Assembly (NCBI GenBank): GCA_015494185.1
Contig: WGBT01000258.1
Location: 1 to 12,220, forward strand
Source of the DNA: Hyphomicrobiales bacterium
Lineage (GTDB): Bacteria; Pseudomonadota; Alphaproteobacteria; Rhizobiales; S144-35
Length of the DNA stretch: 12,220 nucleotides
Reading direction: 5' to 3'
The notes below the pieces were generated by a model, which was not told the DNA's origin, did no database searches, and saw only the letters and a program-made list of their open reading frames with translations. The number at the start of each line of letters is the position of its first letter. Position 1 is the first letter of the stretch. Of this stretch, positions 1 through 6,612 are shown piece after piece. The position numbers and the translations under genes were made by a program.

Positions 1-27
1 ATCCTGCGCAACGGCATCGGCAGCCAT
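1..27 (-). CDS. 5' end of an unidentified gene downstream of greA (partial)
   Basis: On the minus strand a strong Shine-Dalgarno sequence (GGGAGG, plus-strand positions 35-40) sits 7 nt before an ATG at 27-25. The ATG opens a frame reading MAADAVAQD up to the window edge. A second ATG at 32-30, in another frame, is only 2 nt from the Shine-Dalgarno and is less likely. The start lies 54 nt after the greA stop codon on the same strand, so this gene could be the third member of a carB-greA transcript. Only nine residues are visible, so the product cannot be identified. Confidence 0.4.
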
Positions 28-81
28 TTCATTGCCTCCCGATCCGTTATTTTCGTGCTGCTCATCAATCACGGCTTAAGC

Positions 82-558
82 CTAACAATATTCGACATTG
101 AGGATTTCGTAATATTTTCCGCCCCCCGGTGTCATCACCTCAACACTGTCACCAACCGCCTTGCCGATCAAGGCCCGTGCCACCGGAGACGTGACCGAGA
201 TTTTCCCTTTTTTGATTTCCGCCTCGAACTCCCCCACGATCCGATAGGTGATTTCCTCCTCGGTATCCTCATCGATCAGAGTCACTTTGGCGCCAAATTT
301 CACCTGATCGCCAGACAATTTCGACACATCGATCACATTGGCGCGGGACATGATATCCTCAAGCACAGCAATCCGTGCCTCGTTCAAGCCTTGCTGTTCT
401 TTCGCCGCATGATATTCGGCATTCTCGGACAAGTCCCCATGAGCCCGCGCCTCGGCAATCGCCTTGACAATCGCCGGACGCTCTACCGTCTTCCGGTATT
501 TGATCTCGGCCTTCAACGCCTCATAACCTTCTGCCGTCAACGGTATCTTTTCTGCCAT
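82..558 (-). CDS. greA: transcription elongation factor GreA
   Basis: GreA binds the secondary channel of RNA polymerase and stimulates cleavage of the 3' end of backtracked transcripts, which rescues arrested complexes in the cytoplasm. The 158-aa product has the normal family length. Residues 1-75 form the N-terminal coiled-coil domain. Its tip carries the family motif GDLSENAEY (residues 41-49), including Asp42 and Glu45, which correspond to the acidic tip residues needed for cleavage. Residues about 80-158 are the C-terminal FKBP-like domain, with the typical segments KVTLIDEDTEEEITYRIVG and SPVARALIGKAVGDSVEV. The ATG at 558 is preceded by a GGTGAGG Shine-Dalgarno-like stretch. The gene starts 22 bp after the carB stop on the same strand, so the two are probably co-transcribed. 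Both domains are intact and nothing looks damaged. Confidence 0.97.
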   Translation of the reverse strand: MAEKIPLTAEGYEALKAEIKYRKTVERPAIVKAIAEARAHGDLSENAEYHAAKEQQGLNEARIAVLEDIMSRANVIDVSKLSGDQVKFGAKVTLIDEDTEEEITYRIVGEFEAEIKKGKISVTSPVARALIGKAVGDSVEVMTPGGGKYYEILNVEYC

Positions 559-580
559 TGTGATTTACCTCACCACCTGA

Positions 581-3500
581 TCAGACATTTTCTGTTGTCA
601 TATAACTTTGCAATGGCGCCACATTCAAGGCCCCAGACCGCATTGCAGCAATGGCCTGGGTCACCGCCTTGGCGCCCGCCAGGGTCGTATAATAAGGGAT
701 GTGATGCAACAAAGCCGTCCGCCGGACAGAGGCGCTGTCCGCCAAGGCGGCTGCCCCTTGTGTGGTATTGAAAACAATCGCCACATCGCCGTTTTTCATG
801 GCATCGACAATATGCGGCCGCCCTTCCAACACCTTGTTCACGCGCTGGCACGCAATTCCCTGATTTTGCAAATGCCGTTGTGTGCCGCTGGTTGCAAGCA
901 CCTTAAAACCCATTTCCACAAGTTGACGCACCGGCGCAACGATTCCCGGCTTATCGGCATCACGTACGGAAACAAAGACGGTTCCCGTAAGCGGAAGTTC
1001 ATTGCCTGCTCCCAACTGACTTTTGGCAAAGGCCGCCGCAAAGTCCCGATCGAGCCCCATGACCTCCCCTGTCGAACGCATTTCCGGCCCAAGCACCGGA
1101 TCAACTCCGGGAAACCTTGCAAAAGGAAAAACCGCTTCTTTGACAGCAATATGATCAAGCGGGCCTTCAGGCAATGCAAAATCGCTCAGCAGCGCCCCGG
1201 CCATGACCCGCGCGGCAATCGCGGCAATCGGCGCACCGATCACCTTGGCGACAAAGGGCACCGTACGGCTCGCCCGCGGGTTCACCTCGATCAGGTAAAT
1301 CTCGCCGTCCTTGACCGCGAATTGCACATTCATCAAGCCAATAACATTCAATGCTTGAGCAAGTTTTTCGGTTTGCGCCCGTAAACCGGCAATGATTTCC
1401 ATGGGCAGCGAATGGGGCGGCAAAGCGCAAGCGGAATCACCGGAATGCACCCCGGCTTCTTCGATATGCTCCATGATCCCACAGATATAAACCTGCCCCT
1501 GTCGATCCCGCAAAGCATCAACATCAACCTCAACAGCTCCGCCCAGATATTTGTCGATCAAGACCGGGCTGTCCCCGGAAACCTGCACGGCTTCAGTGAT
1601 ATACCGGTCGAAATGCGCCTGATTTTCGACAATCTCCATGGCCCGGCCGCCAAGCACATAGGAAGGGCGGATGACCAGCGGAAAACCGATTGCCTGCGCC
1701 ATTTGCGCAGCTTCTGCCGCACTGCGCGCAATCGCATTGTCAGGCTGCTTCAAGCCAAGCTCATCAACCAGCGCCTTGAAGCGGTCGCGGTCTTCCGCCA
1801 GATCGATGGCATCCGGCGAGGTTCCCAAAATCGGGATCCCGGCCGCCTCGAGCGCCTGGGAAAGTTTCAGCGGCGTCTGTCCGCCAAATTGCACGATGAC
1901 CCCTTCAAGGCGGCCTTTTTGCTGTTCGGCCGCAAGAATTTCCAAAACATGTTCTTGCGTCAGCGGTTCGAAATAAAGCCGGTCTGAAGTGTCATAATCG
2001 GTTGAAACCGTTTCGGGATTGCAGTTGATCATGATGGTTTCATAGCCCTGCGCAGTCAGTGCAAAGGCGGCATGACAGCAACAATAATCGAACTCGATTC
2101 CCTGGCCGATCCGATTGGGCCCGCCTCCCAAAATCACCACCTTCGATTGTTCTGAGACCTGCGCCTCACAGGCCGGCTGCCCCCCCTCGTCAAAGGGCCG
2201 TTCATAGGTGGAATACATATAGGCGGTGGGCGAGGCAAATTCAGCGGCACAGGTATCGATCCGTTTGAAAACCGGCCGCACGCCCATCGCCTGGCGCCGC
2301 TTGCGAACCGCCTCTTCCTGAAGGCCCGCCAGTTCGCCAAGACGGGCATCGGTGAACCCCATCGCTTTCAAATACCGCATATGGGCCGGATCGCCGGGCA
2401 AGCCATGGGCGCGAATTTGTGCTTCGATTGTAACGATATCCTGAATCTGCTCGATGAACCACGGATCGATACGGCAAATCTTATGAACAAGCTCGGGCTC
2501 GATACCATGGCGCAGCGCCTGGGCCACCTTCAACAACCGGTCCGGGGAAGGCTCTGCAAGCTCGGCACGCAATATGTTTTTGTCATCGCCCTGGCCAAGC
2601 CCTTCGAAATGGATGTCATTCAACCCCGTCAACCCGGTCTCCATGCCCGCCAGCGCTTTTTGCAAACTTTCGGGAAAAGTGCGGCCAATGGCCATCACCT
2701 CCCCGACCGACTTCATTGCGGTTGTCAAAACCGGTTTGGTGCCGGCAAATTTCTCAAAGGCAAAGCGGGGCACCTTGGTTACCACATAGTCAATGGTAGG
2801 CTCGAAAGAAGCCGGTGTCGCCCCGCCTGTGATGTCATTCTCCAGCTCATCGAGGGTGTACCCAACCGCCAGCTTGGCAGCAACCTTGGCAATGGGGAAA
2901 CCGGTGGCCTTGGAAGCCAGCGCCGAAGAGCGCGACACCCGCGGGTTCATCTCGATCACCACCAGCCGGCCATTTTCGGGATTTATGGCAAATTGCACAT
3001 TGGAACCGCCGGTCTCCACCCCGATTTCCCGCAATACCGCAATGCTGGCATTGCGCATGATCTGGTATTCCTTATCCGTCAGGGTCAAGGCCGGGGCCAC
3101 GGTGATCGAATCACCGGTATGCACCCCCATGGGATCGATATTTTCAATGGAACAAATGATGATACAATTGTCCGCCAGATCGCGGACCACTTCCATTTCA
3201 TATTCTTTCCAGCCGAGCACGCTTTCTTCGATCAGCACCTCGGTCGTTGGCGAAGCATCGAGCCCCCTGTCAACAATGCGGAAAAACTCTTCCCGATTAT
3301 AGGCCACCCCCCCGCCAGTCCCCCCCAAGGTGAAAGACGGCCGGATAATGGCGGGCAGGCCAACTTCCTCCAACGCCCGTTTTGCTTCCACCCGGTCATG
3401 GGCCAACATCGAACGCGGCGTCTCGAGGCCAATTTTGTGCATGGCCTCGCGAAACCGGTTGCGATCTTCCGCCTTGTCGATCACATCCGCCCGCGCGCCG

Positions 3501-3847
3501 ATCAACTCAACCCCAAAGCGTTCCAGAACCCCGTTCTTTTCAAGGGCCAATGCAGTGTTCAATGCGGTTTGCCCCCCCATGGTCGGCAGCAAGGCGTCAG
3601 GCCGCTCCCTTTCAATAATTTTCGCAACGATTTCAGGGGTGATGGGCTCCACATAGGTGGCATCGGCCATCCCAGGATCGGTCATGATCGTGGCCGGATT
3701 GGAATTGACCAAGATGATCCGGTAACCCTCCTCACGCAGCGCCTTACAGGCTTGGGTTCCCGAATAGTCAAACTCACAGGCTTGCCCAATGACAATTGGA
3801 CCCGCCCCAATGATCATAATAGAAGAAATGTCTTCGCGTTTAGGCAT
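581..3847 (-). CDS. carB: carbamoyl-phosphate synthase large subunit
   Basis: CarB makes carbamoyl phosphate from bicarbonate, two ATP and ammonia channelled from the CarA glutaminase. The product feeds arginine and pyrimidine synthesis. The 1088-aa protein shows the full architecture: a carboxyphosphate ATP-grasp half (about 1-405, beginning MPKREDISSIMIIGAGPIVI, with FDYSGTQACKALREEGY and MGGQTALNTALALE); an oligomerisation region (about 406-560); a carbamoyl-phosphate ATP-grasp half (about 565-950, with ILGGGPNRIGQGIEFDYCCC, FGGQTPLKLSQ and EVNPRASRTVPFVAK); and a C-terminal MGS-like allosteric domain (about 950-1088, with ATSGTQRHL and VFNTTQG). The length is slightly above that of the E. 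coli protein (about 1070 aa). The ATG at 3847 gives the conserved N-terminus, but I see no clear Shine-Dalgarno before it. greA follows in the same direction. carA is not adjacent: the next gene upstream is divergent. Confidence 0.98.
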   Translation of the reverse strand: MPKREDISSIMIIGAGPIVIGQACEFDYSGTQACKALREEGYRIILVNSNPATIMTDPGMADATYVEPITPEIVAKIIERERPDALLPTMGGQTALNTALALEKNGVLERFGVELIGARADVIDKAEDRNRFREAMHKIGLETPRSMLAHDRVEAKRALEEVGLPAIIRPSFTLGGTGGGVAYNREEFFRIVDRGLDASPTTEVLIEESVLGWKEYEMEVVRDLADNCIIICSIENIDPMGVHTGDSITVAPALTLTDKEYQIMRNASIAVLREIGVETGGSNVQFAINPENGRLVVIEMNPRVSRSSALASKATGFPIAKVAAKLAVGYTLDELENDITGGATPASFEPTIDYVVTKVPRFAFEKFAGTKPVLTTAMKSVGEVMAIGRTFPESLQKALAGMETGLTGLNDIHFEGLGQGDDKNILRAELAEPSPDRLLKVAQALRHGIEPELVHKICRIDPWFIEQIQDIVTIEAQIRAHGLPGDPAHMRYLKAMGFTDARLGELAGLQEEAVRKRRQAMGVRPVFKRIDTCAAEFASPTAYMYSTYERPFDEGGQPACEAQVSEQSKVVILGGGPNRIGQGIEFDYCCCHAAFALTAQGYETIMINCNPETVSTDYDTSDRLYFEPLTQEHVLEILAAEQQKGRLEGVIVQFGGQTPLKLSQALEAAGIPILGTSPDAIDLAEDRDRFKALVDELGLKQPDNAIARSAAEAAQMAQAIGFPLVIRPSYVLGGRAMEIVENQAHFDRYITEAVQVSGDSPVLIDKYLGGAVEVDVDALRDRQGQVYICGIMEHIEEAGVHSGDSACALPPHSLPMEIIAGLRAQTEKLAQALNVIGLMNVQFAVKDGEIYLIEVNPRASRTVPFVAKVIGAPIAAIAARVMAGALLSDFALPEGPLDHIAVKEAVFPFARFPGVDPVLGPEMRSTGEVMGLDRDFAAAFAKSQLGAGNELPLTGTVFVSVRDADKPGIVAPVRQLVEMGFKVLATSGTQRHLQNQGIACQRVNKVLEGRPHIVDAMKNGDVAIVFNTTQGAAALADSASVRRTALLHHIPYYTTLAGAKAVTQAIAAMRSGALNVAPLQSYMTTENV

Positions 3848-4280
3848 GTCGTGTCAAGCGCTCGCGCCAAAGCCACAGCCGGCAAGAAGCAAGCTTCCAA
3901 AGCAAACGTCTTTACCAGCAGCCAGCAGCAATGGACCGTTATTGTTGTTCGCCAAAGCTTCTGCGTCAAAGCATATAACGGAGCTTGGATGAAATAGCCA
4001 GCGCACCATGCGCCTCATGCCCTGTCCGTCCTCCCCTGAAAACAATCGCCCCTTCCCGCCAGCCTATCAATAATGACGTTATTTATACAGAAATATTCAA
4101 AAGTATCCAAATATATAATCAAGTATAATTTCCTATATACTGAAAATTTACATTATATTAACCATAATTCATTAGCAAATGAATGAGTTCAAGTATCCGT
4201 ACCAAAGTAGAAGTTCGTGTTGTTACCTGAAAAACAATCAGGCAGCAAGTCATTTTCACGCCCTTTGGGGGGATACGACC
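3848..4280. promoter_or_regulatory. divergent intergenic region between carB and the transglycosylase gene
   Basis: This stretch separates the divergent carB and lytic transglycosylase genes. Positions 3848-4065 have ordinary composition. Positions about 4070-4180 are strikingly AT-rich and contain several TATAAT hexamers: plus strand at 4114-4119 and 4124-4129, and minus strand at 4157-4152. None has a convincing -35 box at 16-18 bp, so exact promoters cannot be assigned, but divergent promoters here are likely. On the minus strand a small ORF (4018 to 3854, 54 codons) begins 11 nt after a GGGGAGG sequence and stops 6 nt before carB. I treat it as a possible leader ORF rather than a supported gene. 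A plus-strand frame that opens at 4179 and runs into the transglycosylase is judged untranslated upstream of the ATG at 4281. Confidence 0.4.
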
Positions 4281-5222
4281 ATGATATTTTCACGCAATTT
4301 AGGATTACGACCCAATACGAGTGCTGCAAAACTCCTACTTATACCGTTTTCAGCGGCTTGGCTTGCACCTCAGTCCGTTGCCGCCTGCGAGCTCGAAGCC
4401 TGGCCGTGTTTGCACCACTTTACTGTGAACAATTCTTCAACGAATGGCGTTGTTGGCAAGCGGCAAACCTCTCTTCCCACCGCCAAGGCGCGTTCTAGCA
4501 GAGGGAATACGGCTGCGAGCCTAAAGCACCGCCTCCGCCAACAAAAAACGACAGGCGGCGAAACCACGAAGATGTCTTCACTGGCCCTGATGGCTGCAAA
4601 GATGGCTGCCGCCGAAAAGACCGCCCCGAAAATGCGCAGTTTCCGCGTGGCCTCACTCAATACTTCGGCATTACGGTGGGCCAGCTTGCAAAACTCAAGA
4701 ACCGATTGGCACCCCAAGACCCGCATCGCCGATATCCCCTTGCCCGTCCGGATTCTTCGCAAGAAGCGGCGGCTTGGAAAAAAATACCAATTCAAAACAC
4801 GCCGGCATGAATATATGGCTATTCTGCGCCGCGTTACCCCGAAAGGGCTGCCGCTCAAACTCGCCGCGGCCGTTGTCACGGTGGAAAGCGGCTGGCGTCC
4901 CAATCTTGTCGGCGGAGTTGGTGAAATTGGCCTCATGCAGCTGCGTCCAACCACCGCGAAATGGATGGGGGATCCTCAAACCCGCAAAGCCCATATTCGG
5001 CAAATCCGCAAAAAACTCTATAATCCGGAATTCAACCTGCGAATTGGCACCCGCTATCTGCACTGGTGCTATAAGTTGGCAAAACGCGATATCGCTGCAA
5101 CCATTGGCTGTTACAATCGCGGGCCGGGCCGAATGTGGAAGTGGCACAAGAACAAAATCACCAAGCGCTACGTATCGAAGGTGCGCCGGTTGTTGCGCAG
5201 CCGCCGTTTCGCCAGCCTATGA
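4281..5222 (+). CDS. exported lytic transglycosylase, SLT domain
   Basis: This is probably a peptidoglycan lytic transglycosylase, which cleaves the MurNAc-GlcNAc bond to form 1,6-anhydroMurNAc in the periplasm. The chosen ATG at 4281 (313 aa) follows a GGGGGGA stretch at 4265-4273 and yields a signal peptide. It has Arg5, Arg10 and Lys17 in the n-region and a hydrophobic core at about residues 18-29, with SVAAC ending at Cys36. Cleavage could be by signal peptidase I, or at the VAAC lipobox-like sequence as a lipoprotein. The in-frame upstream start at 4179 would add 34 residues ahead of the signal peptide. Residues about 40-150 are a low-complexity, strongly basic linker without a recognised domain. 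Residues about 180-300 are the SLT fold, with catalytic Glu202 in VTVESGW, GEIGLMQL (214-221), the NPEFNLRIGTRYL helix, and CYNRGPG with Tyr278 and Asn279. The gene stands alone and is followed by a hairpin. The family assignment is firm; the subfamily is not determined. Confidence 0.88.
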   Translation: MIFSRNLGLRPNTSAAKLLLIPFSAAWLAPQSVAACELEAWPCLHHFTVNNSSTNGVVGKRQTSLPTAKARSSRGNTAASLKHRLRQQKTTGGETTKMSSLALMAAKMAAAEKTAPKMRSFRVASLNTSALRWASLQNSRTDWHPKTRIADIPLPVRILRKKRRLGKKYQFKTRRHEYMAILRRVTPKGLPLKLAAAVVTVESGWRPNLVGGVGEIGLMQLRPTTAKWMGDPQTRKAHIRQIRKKLYNPEFNLRIGTRYLHWCYKLAKRDIAATIGCYNRGPGRMWKWHKNKITKRYVSKVRRLLRSRRFASL

Positions 5223-5231
5223 TATCCCAAG

Positions 5232-5263
5232 GGATACAGCAGGGCCCCATGGCTCTGCTATCC
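5232..5263 (+). terminator. hairpin just after the transglycosylase gene, probable terminator
   Basis: Starting 10 nt after the stop codon, AGCAGGGCC (5238-5246) pairs with GGCTCTGCT (5251-5259) around a CCAT loop, with one G-U wobble. The stem is extended by GGAT (5232-5235) with ATCC (5260-5263) after a two-base bulge. The following bases are only moderately T-rich (5268-5273), so termination may be inefficient or Rho-assisted. Confidence 0.45.
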
Positions 5264-5321
5264 AATCCTTTCTCCATGGGGCAAGTCCAGACACATGAAT
5301 GAGACAATCCCTACACAACCC

Positions 5322-5355
5322 AATGGTGTCCTCCAAGCAATGGTGTCCTCCAAGC
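5322..5355. repeat. 17-bp tandem duplication (two copies)
   Basis: AATGGTGTCCTCCAAGC occurs exactly twice, head to tail (5322-5338 and 5339-5355). The base before the first copy is C, as is the last base of each unit, so the periodic stretch extends to 35 nt. It lies in noncoding DNA and looks like a recent replication-slippage duplication. No third copy was noticed elsewhere in the window. Confidence 0.9.
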
Positions 5356-5518
5356 CATCCTTTTGGTGAAAAGGAAGCGAGCTTCTTGCCTGCACCAAGT
5401 ACCCTTTGAGATCATCCCAATCACTCAAATTTCCGCTTTTTTAATATTTTAATATCAGCAGCCCCCTGGCCTTACCTCGCATACCGTCCAAATTACCAAG
5501 AACGGCATAATTCTTTCC

Positions 5519-5547
5519 TTGCTTTTTTGCGATATGCCTCATATAAA
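5519..5547 (+). promoter_or_regulatory. candidate promoter of the methionine operon
   Basis: A TTGCTT -35-like hexamer (5519-5524) and TATAAA (5542-5547, five of six matches to the -10 consensus) are separated by 17 bp. The expected start of transcription is near 5553-5555. That leaves a leader of about 12 nt before the ATG at 5566, or about 33 nt before the GTG at 5587. The -35 match is weak (three of six), which is common in alphaproteobacteria or may mean another element is used. Confidence 0.45.
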
Positions 5548-5560
5548 CATATCTTTATAT
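5541..5560. promoter_or_regulatory. 20-bp palindrome, candidate operator of the ArsR-type regulator
   Basis: ATATAAA (5541-5547) and TTTATAT (5554-5560) are perfect inverted repeats. The six central bases CATATC are also symmetric except for one C/C pair, so nine of ten base pairs obey dyad symmetry. The left arm contains the presumed -10 box TATAAA, and the right arm ends 5 nt before the first possible start codon of the regulator gene. A dimeric winged-helix protein bound here would block RNA polymerase. An overlapping dyad, GATATG (5531-5536) with CATATC (5548-5553), is also present. That the downstream regulator binds here is inferred from position. Confidence 0.6.
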
Positions 5561-5565
5561 AGTGA

Positions 5566-6612
5566 ATGAGTTGCGTAGGCCATTTTGTGTCAGGACGAGT
5601 TTCGACAAATCAGCTATTGGCGGCCTTACGGGCGGCGGGAGAGCCGACGCGGCTGCGGCTGCTGGCGCTGCTTTCCCGCGGGGAATTAAACGTCAAAGAT
5701 CTGACCCGGATTCTTGGGCAAAGCCAGCCCCGCATCAGCCGGCATTTGAAATTACTGACCGAAGCCGGACTGATCGAGCGCTTTCGCGAAGGCAGTTGGG
5801 TGTTCTTCCGGTTGATCGGCAGCGGCCCGGCCAGCACGCTGATCCGCCAGGTTCTTCAACAACTCGATGTCAACGACCCGGTCATTGCCCGCGATATCAA
5901 ACGCGCCGATGCCGTCAAAGCAGAACGGGCGCAAAAAGCGCAAGCCTATTTCCGTAAGCATGCCGCCGAATGGGACCGGATCCGCACCCTGCATATCGCC
6001 GAAGAACAAGTTGAACGGGCCATGCGCCAAGTGCTTGGCAGCGAAAAAATTCACACCCTCGTCGATATCGGCACCGGAACAGGCCGCATTCTGGAGCTGT
6101 TTGCCGAGCAATTCACCCATGGTCTTGGCATCGATATCAATACCGACATGCTGGCTTATGCGCGGGCGAAGCTGGAACAGGCCGGCATCAAACATGCCCA
6201 AGTTCGGCAAGCCGATCTCTACCATCTGCCCCTTGACAATGCCATTGCCGATGCCGTGATCATCCATCAAGTGCTGCATTTTCTCGACAATCCAGCCCAG
6301 GCGCTGAACGAATGCGCCCGTATCATCGCCCCCGGCGGCAGATTATTGATCGTTGATTTCAAGGCCCATGAGTTGGAAATTCTGCGCGATCAATTCGCCC
6401 ATCAACGGCTTGGTTTCGAAACCGAGCAAATGCGCGCCTGGACGGCCGAAAGCGGGCTTGATCTGGAACGGCATATCGAGTTGCAACCCAATGGCGGGCA
6501 GCCGGAAAAAGAGCTTTCGGTCATGTTGTGGCTGGCGCGGAAAAAGGCCGCACACCCTGCGGATCATTTGAACACCATTTCCAAACGCAATAATTGGGAG
6601 GATGCGGCATGA
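5566..6612 (+). CDS. ArsR-family regulator fused to a SAM-dependent methyltransferase domain
   Basis: The 348-aa protein (341 aa from a GTG at 5587) joins two domains. Residues about 17-83 are an ArsR-type winged helix-turn-helix. It has EPTRLRLLALLSRGELNVKDL and a recognition helix in QSQPRISRHLKLLTEAGL, followed by the wing ERFREGSWVFFRL. I see no metal-binding CxC pair of the classical metal sensors. Residues about 125-320 are a class I methyltransferase of the UbiE/ArsM-like type, with motif I VDIGTGTG (166-173), GIDI (188-191), QADLYHLP (215-222), IHQVLHFLD (233-241) and APGGRLLIVDF (255-265). The stop overlaps the metF start by 4 nt, and metF and both metH genes follow. The likely role is a cytoplasmic repressor of methionine or SAM metabolism whose methyltransferase-like domain reads SAM or SAH. 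This is inferred from context and from known ArsR-type SAH-responsive regulators. True methyltransferase activity is not excluded. The GTG at 5587, with GTAGG 7 nt upstream, is a credible alternative start. Confidence 0.87.
   Translation: MSCVGHFVSGRVSTNQLLAALRAAGEPTRLRLLALLSRGELNVKDLTRILGQSQPRISRHLKLLTEAGLIERFREGSWVFFRLIGSGPASTLIRQVLQQLDVNDPVIARDIKRADAVKAERAQKAQAYFRKHAAEWDRIRTLHIAEEQVERAMRQVLGSEKIHTLVDIGTGTGRILELFAEQFTHGLGIDINTDMLAYARAKLEQAGIKHAQVRQADLYHLPLDNAIADAVIIHQVLHFLDNPAQALNECARIIAPGGRLLIVDFKAHELEILRDQFAHQRLGFETEQMRAWTAESGLDLERHIELQPNGGQPEKELSVMLWLARKKAAHPADHLNTISKRNNWEDAA

Larger units (their letters stand above)
5264..5565. other. intergenic region upstream of the methionine operon
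   Basis: About 300 bp without a supportable gene. From left to right it holds a 17-bp tandem duplication (5322-5355) and an imperfect hairpin at 5363-5398. In the hairpin, TTGGTG at 5363-5368 pairs with CACCAA at 5393-5398, and GAAG/CTTC at 5374-5385 closes a CGAG tetraloop. Next come an AT-rich tract with the 8-mer TTTTAATA repeated back to back (5439-5454) and the promoter/operator of the methionine operon (5519-5560). I looked for SAM, SAH and cobalamin riboswitch hallmarks and recognised none. Confidence 0.5.

Noticed and set aside
73..82. Perfect 10-bp palindrome GGCTTAAGCC at the end of greA
   Set aside because: There is no loop and no T-run, so it cannot act as a typical terminator, and a 10-bp palindrome can occur by chance.
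55..1384. Open frames of 238 and 258 codons on the plus strand
   Set aside because: They run opposite to greA and carB, have no domain signature and no ribosome binding site, and are shadows.
2381..3997. A 538-codon open frame on the plus strand
   Set aside because: It lies almost entirely antisense to carB, whose motifs are unmistakable. The translation shows no recognisable domain and is the usual shadow of a conserved GC-rich gene.
4179..4280. Upstream start of the transglycosylase frame at ATG 4179
   Set aside because: It would place 34 polar residues before the signal peptide, and no ribosome binding site precedes it; 4281 has one and gives a normal signal sequence.
5264..5565. SAM, SAH or cobalamin riboswitch in front of the methionine operon
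   Set aside because: No recognisable conserved core was found. The predicted transcript leader is too short to hold one if the promoter at 5519-5547 is correct.
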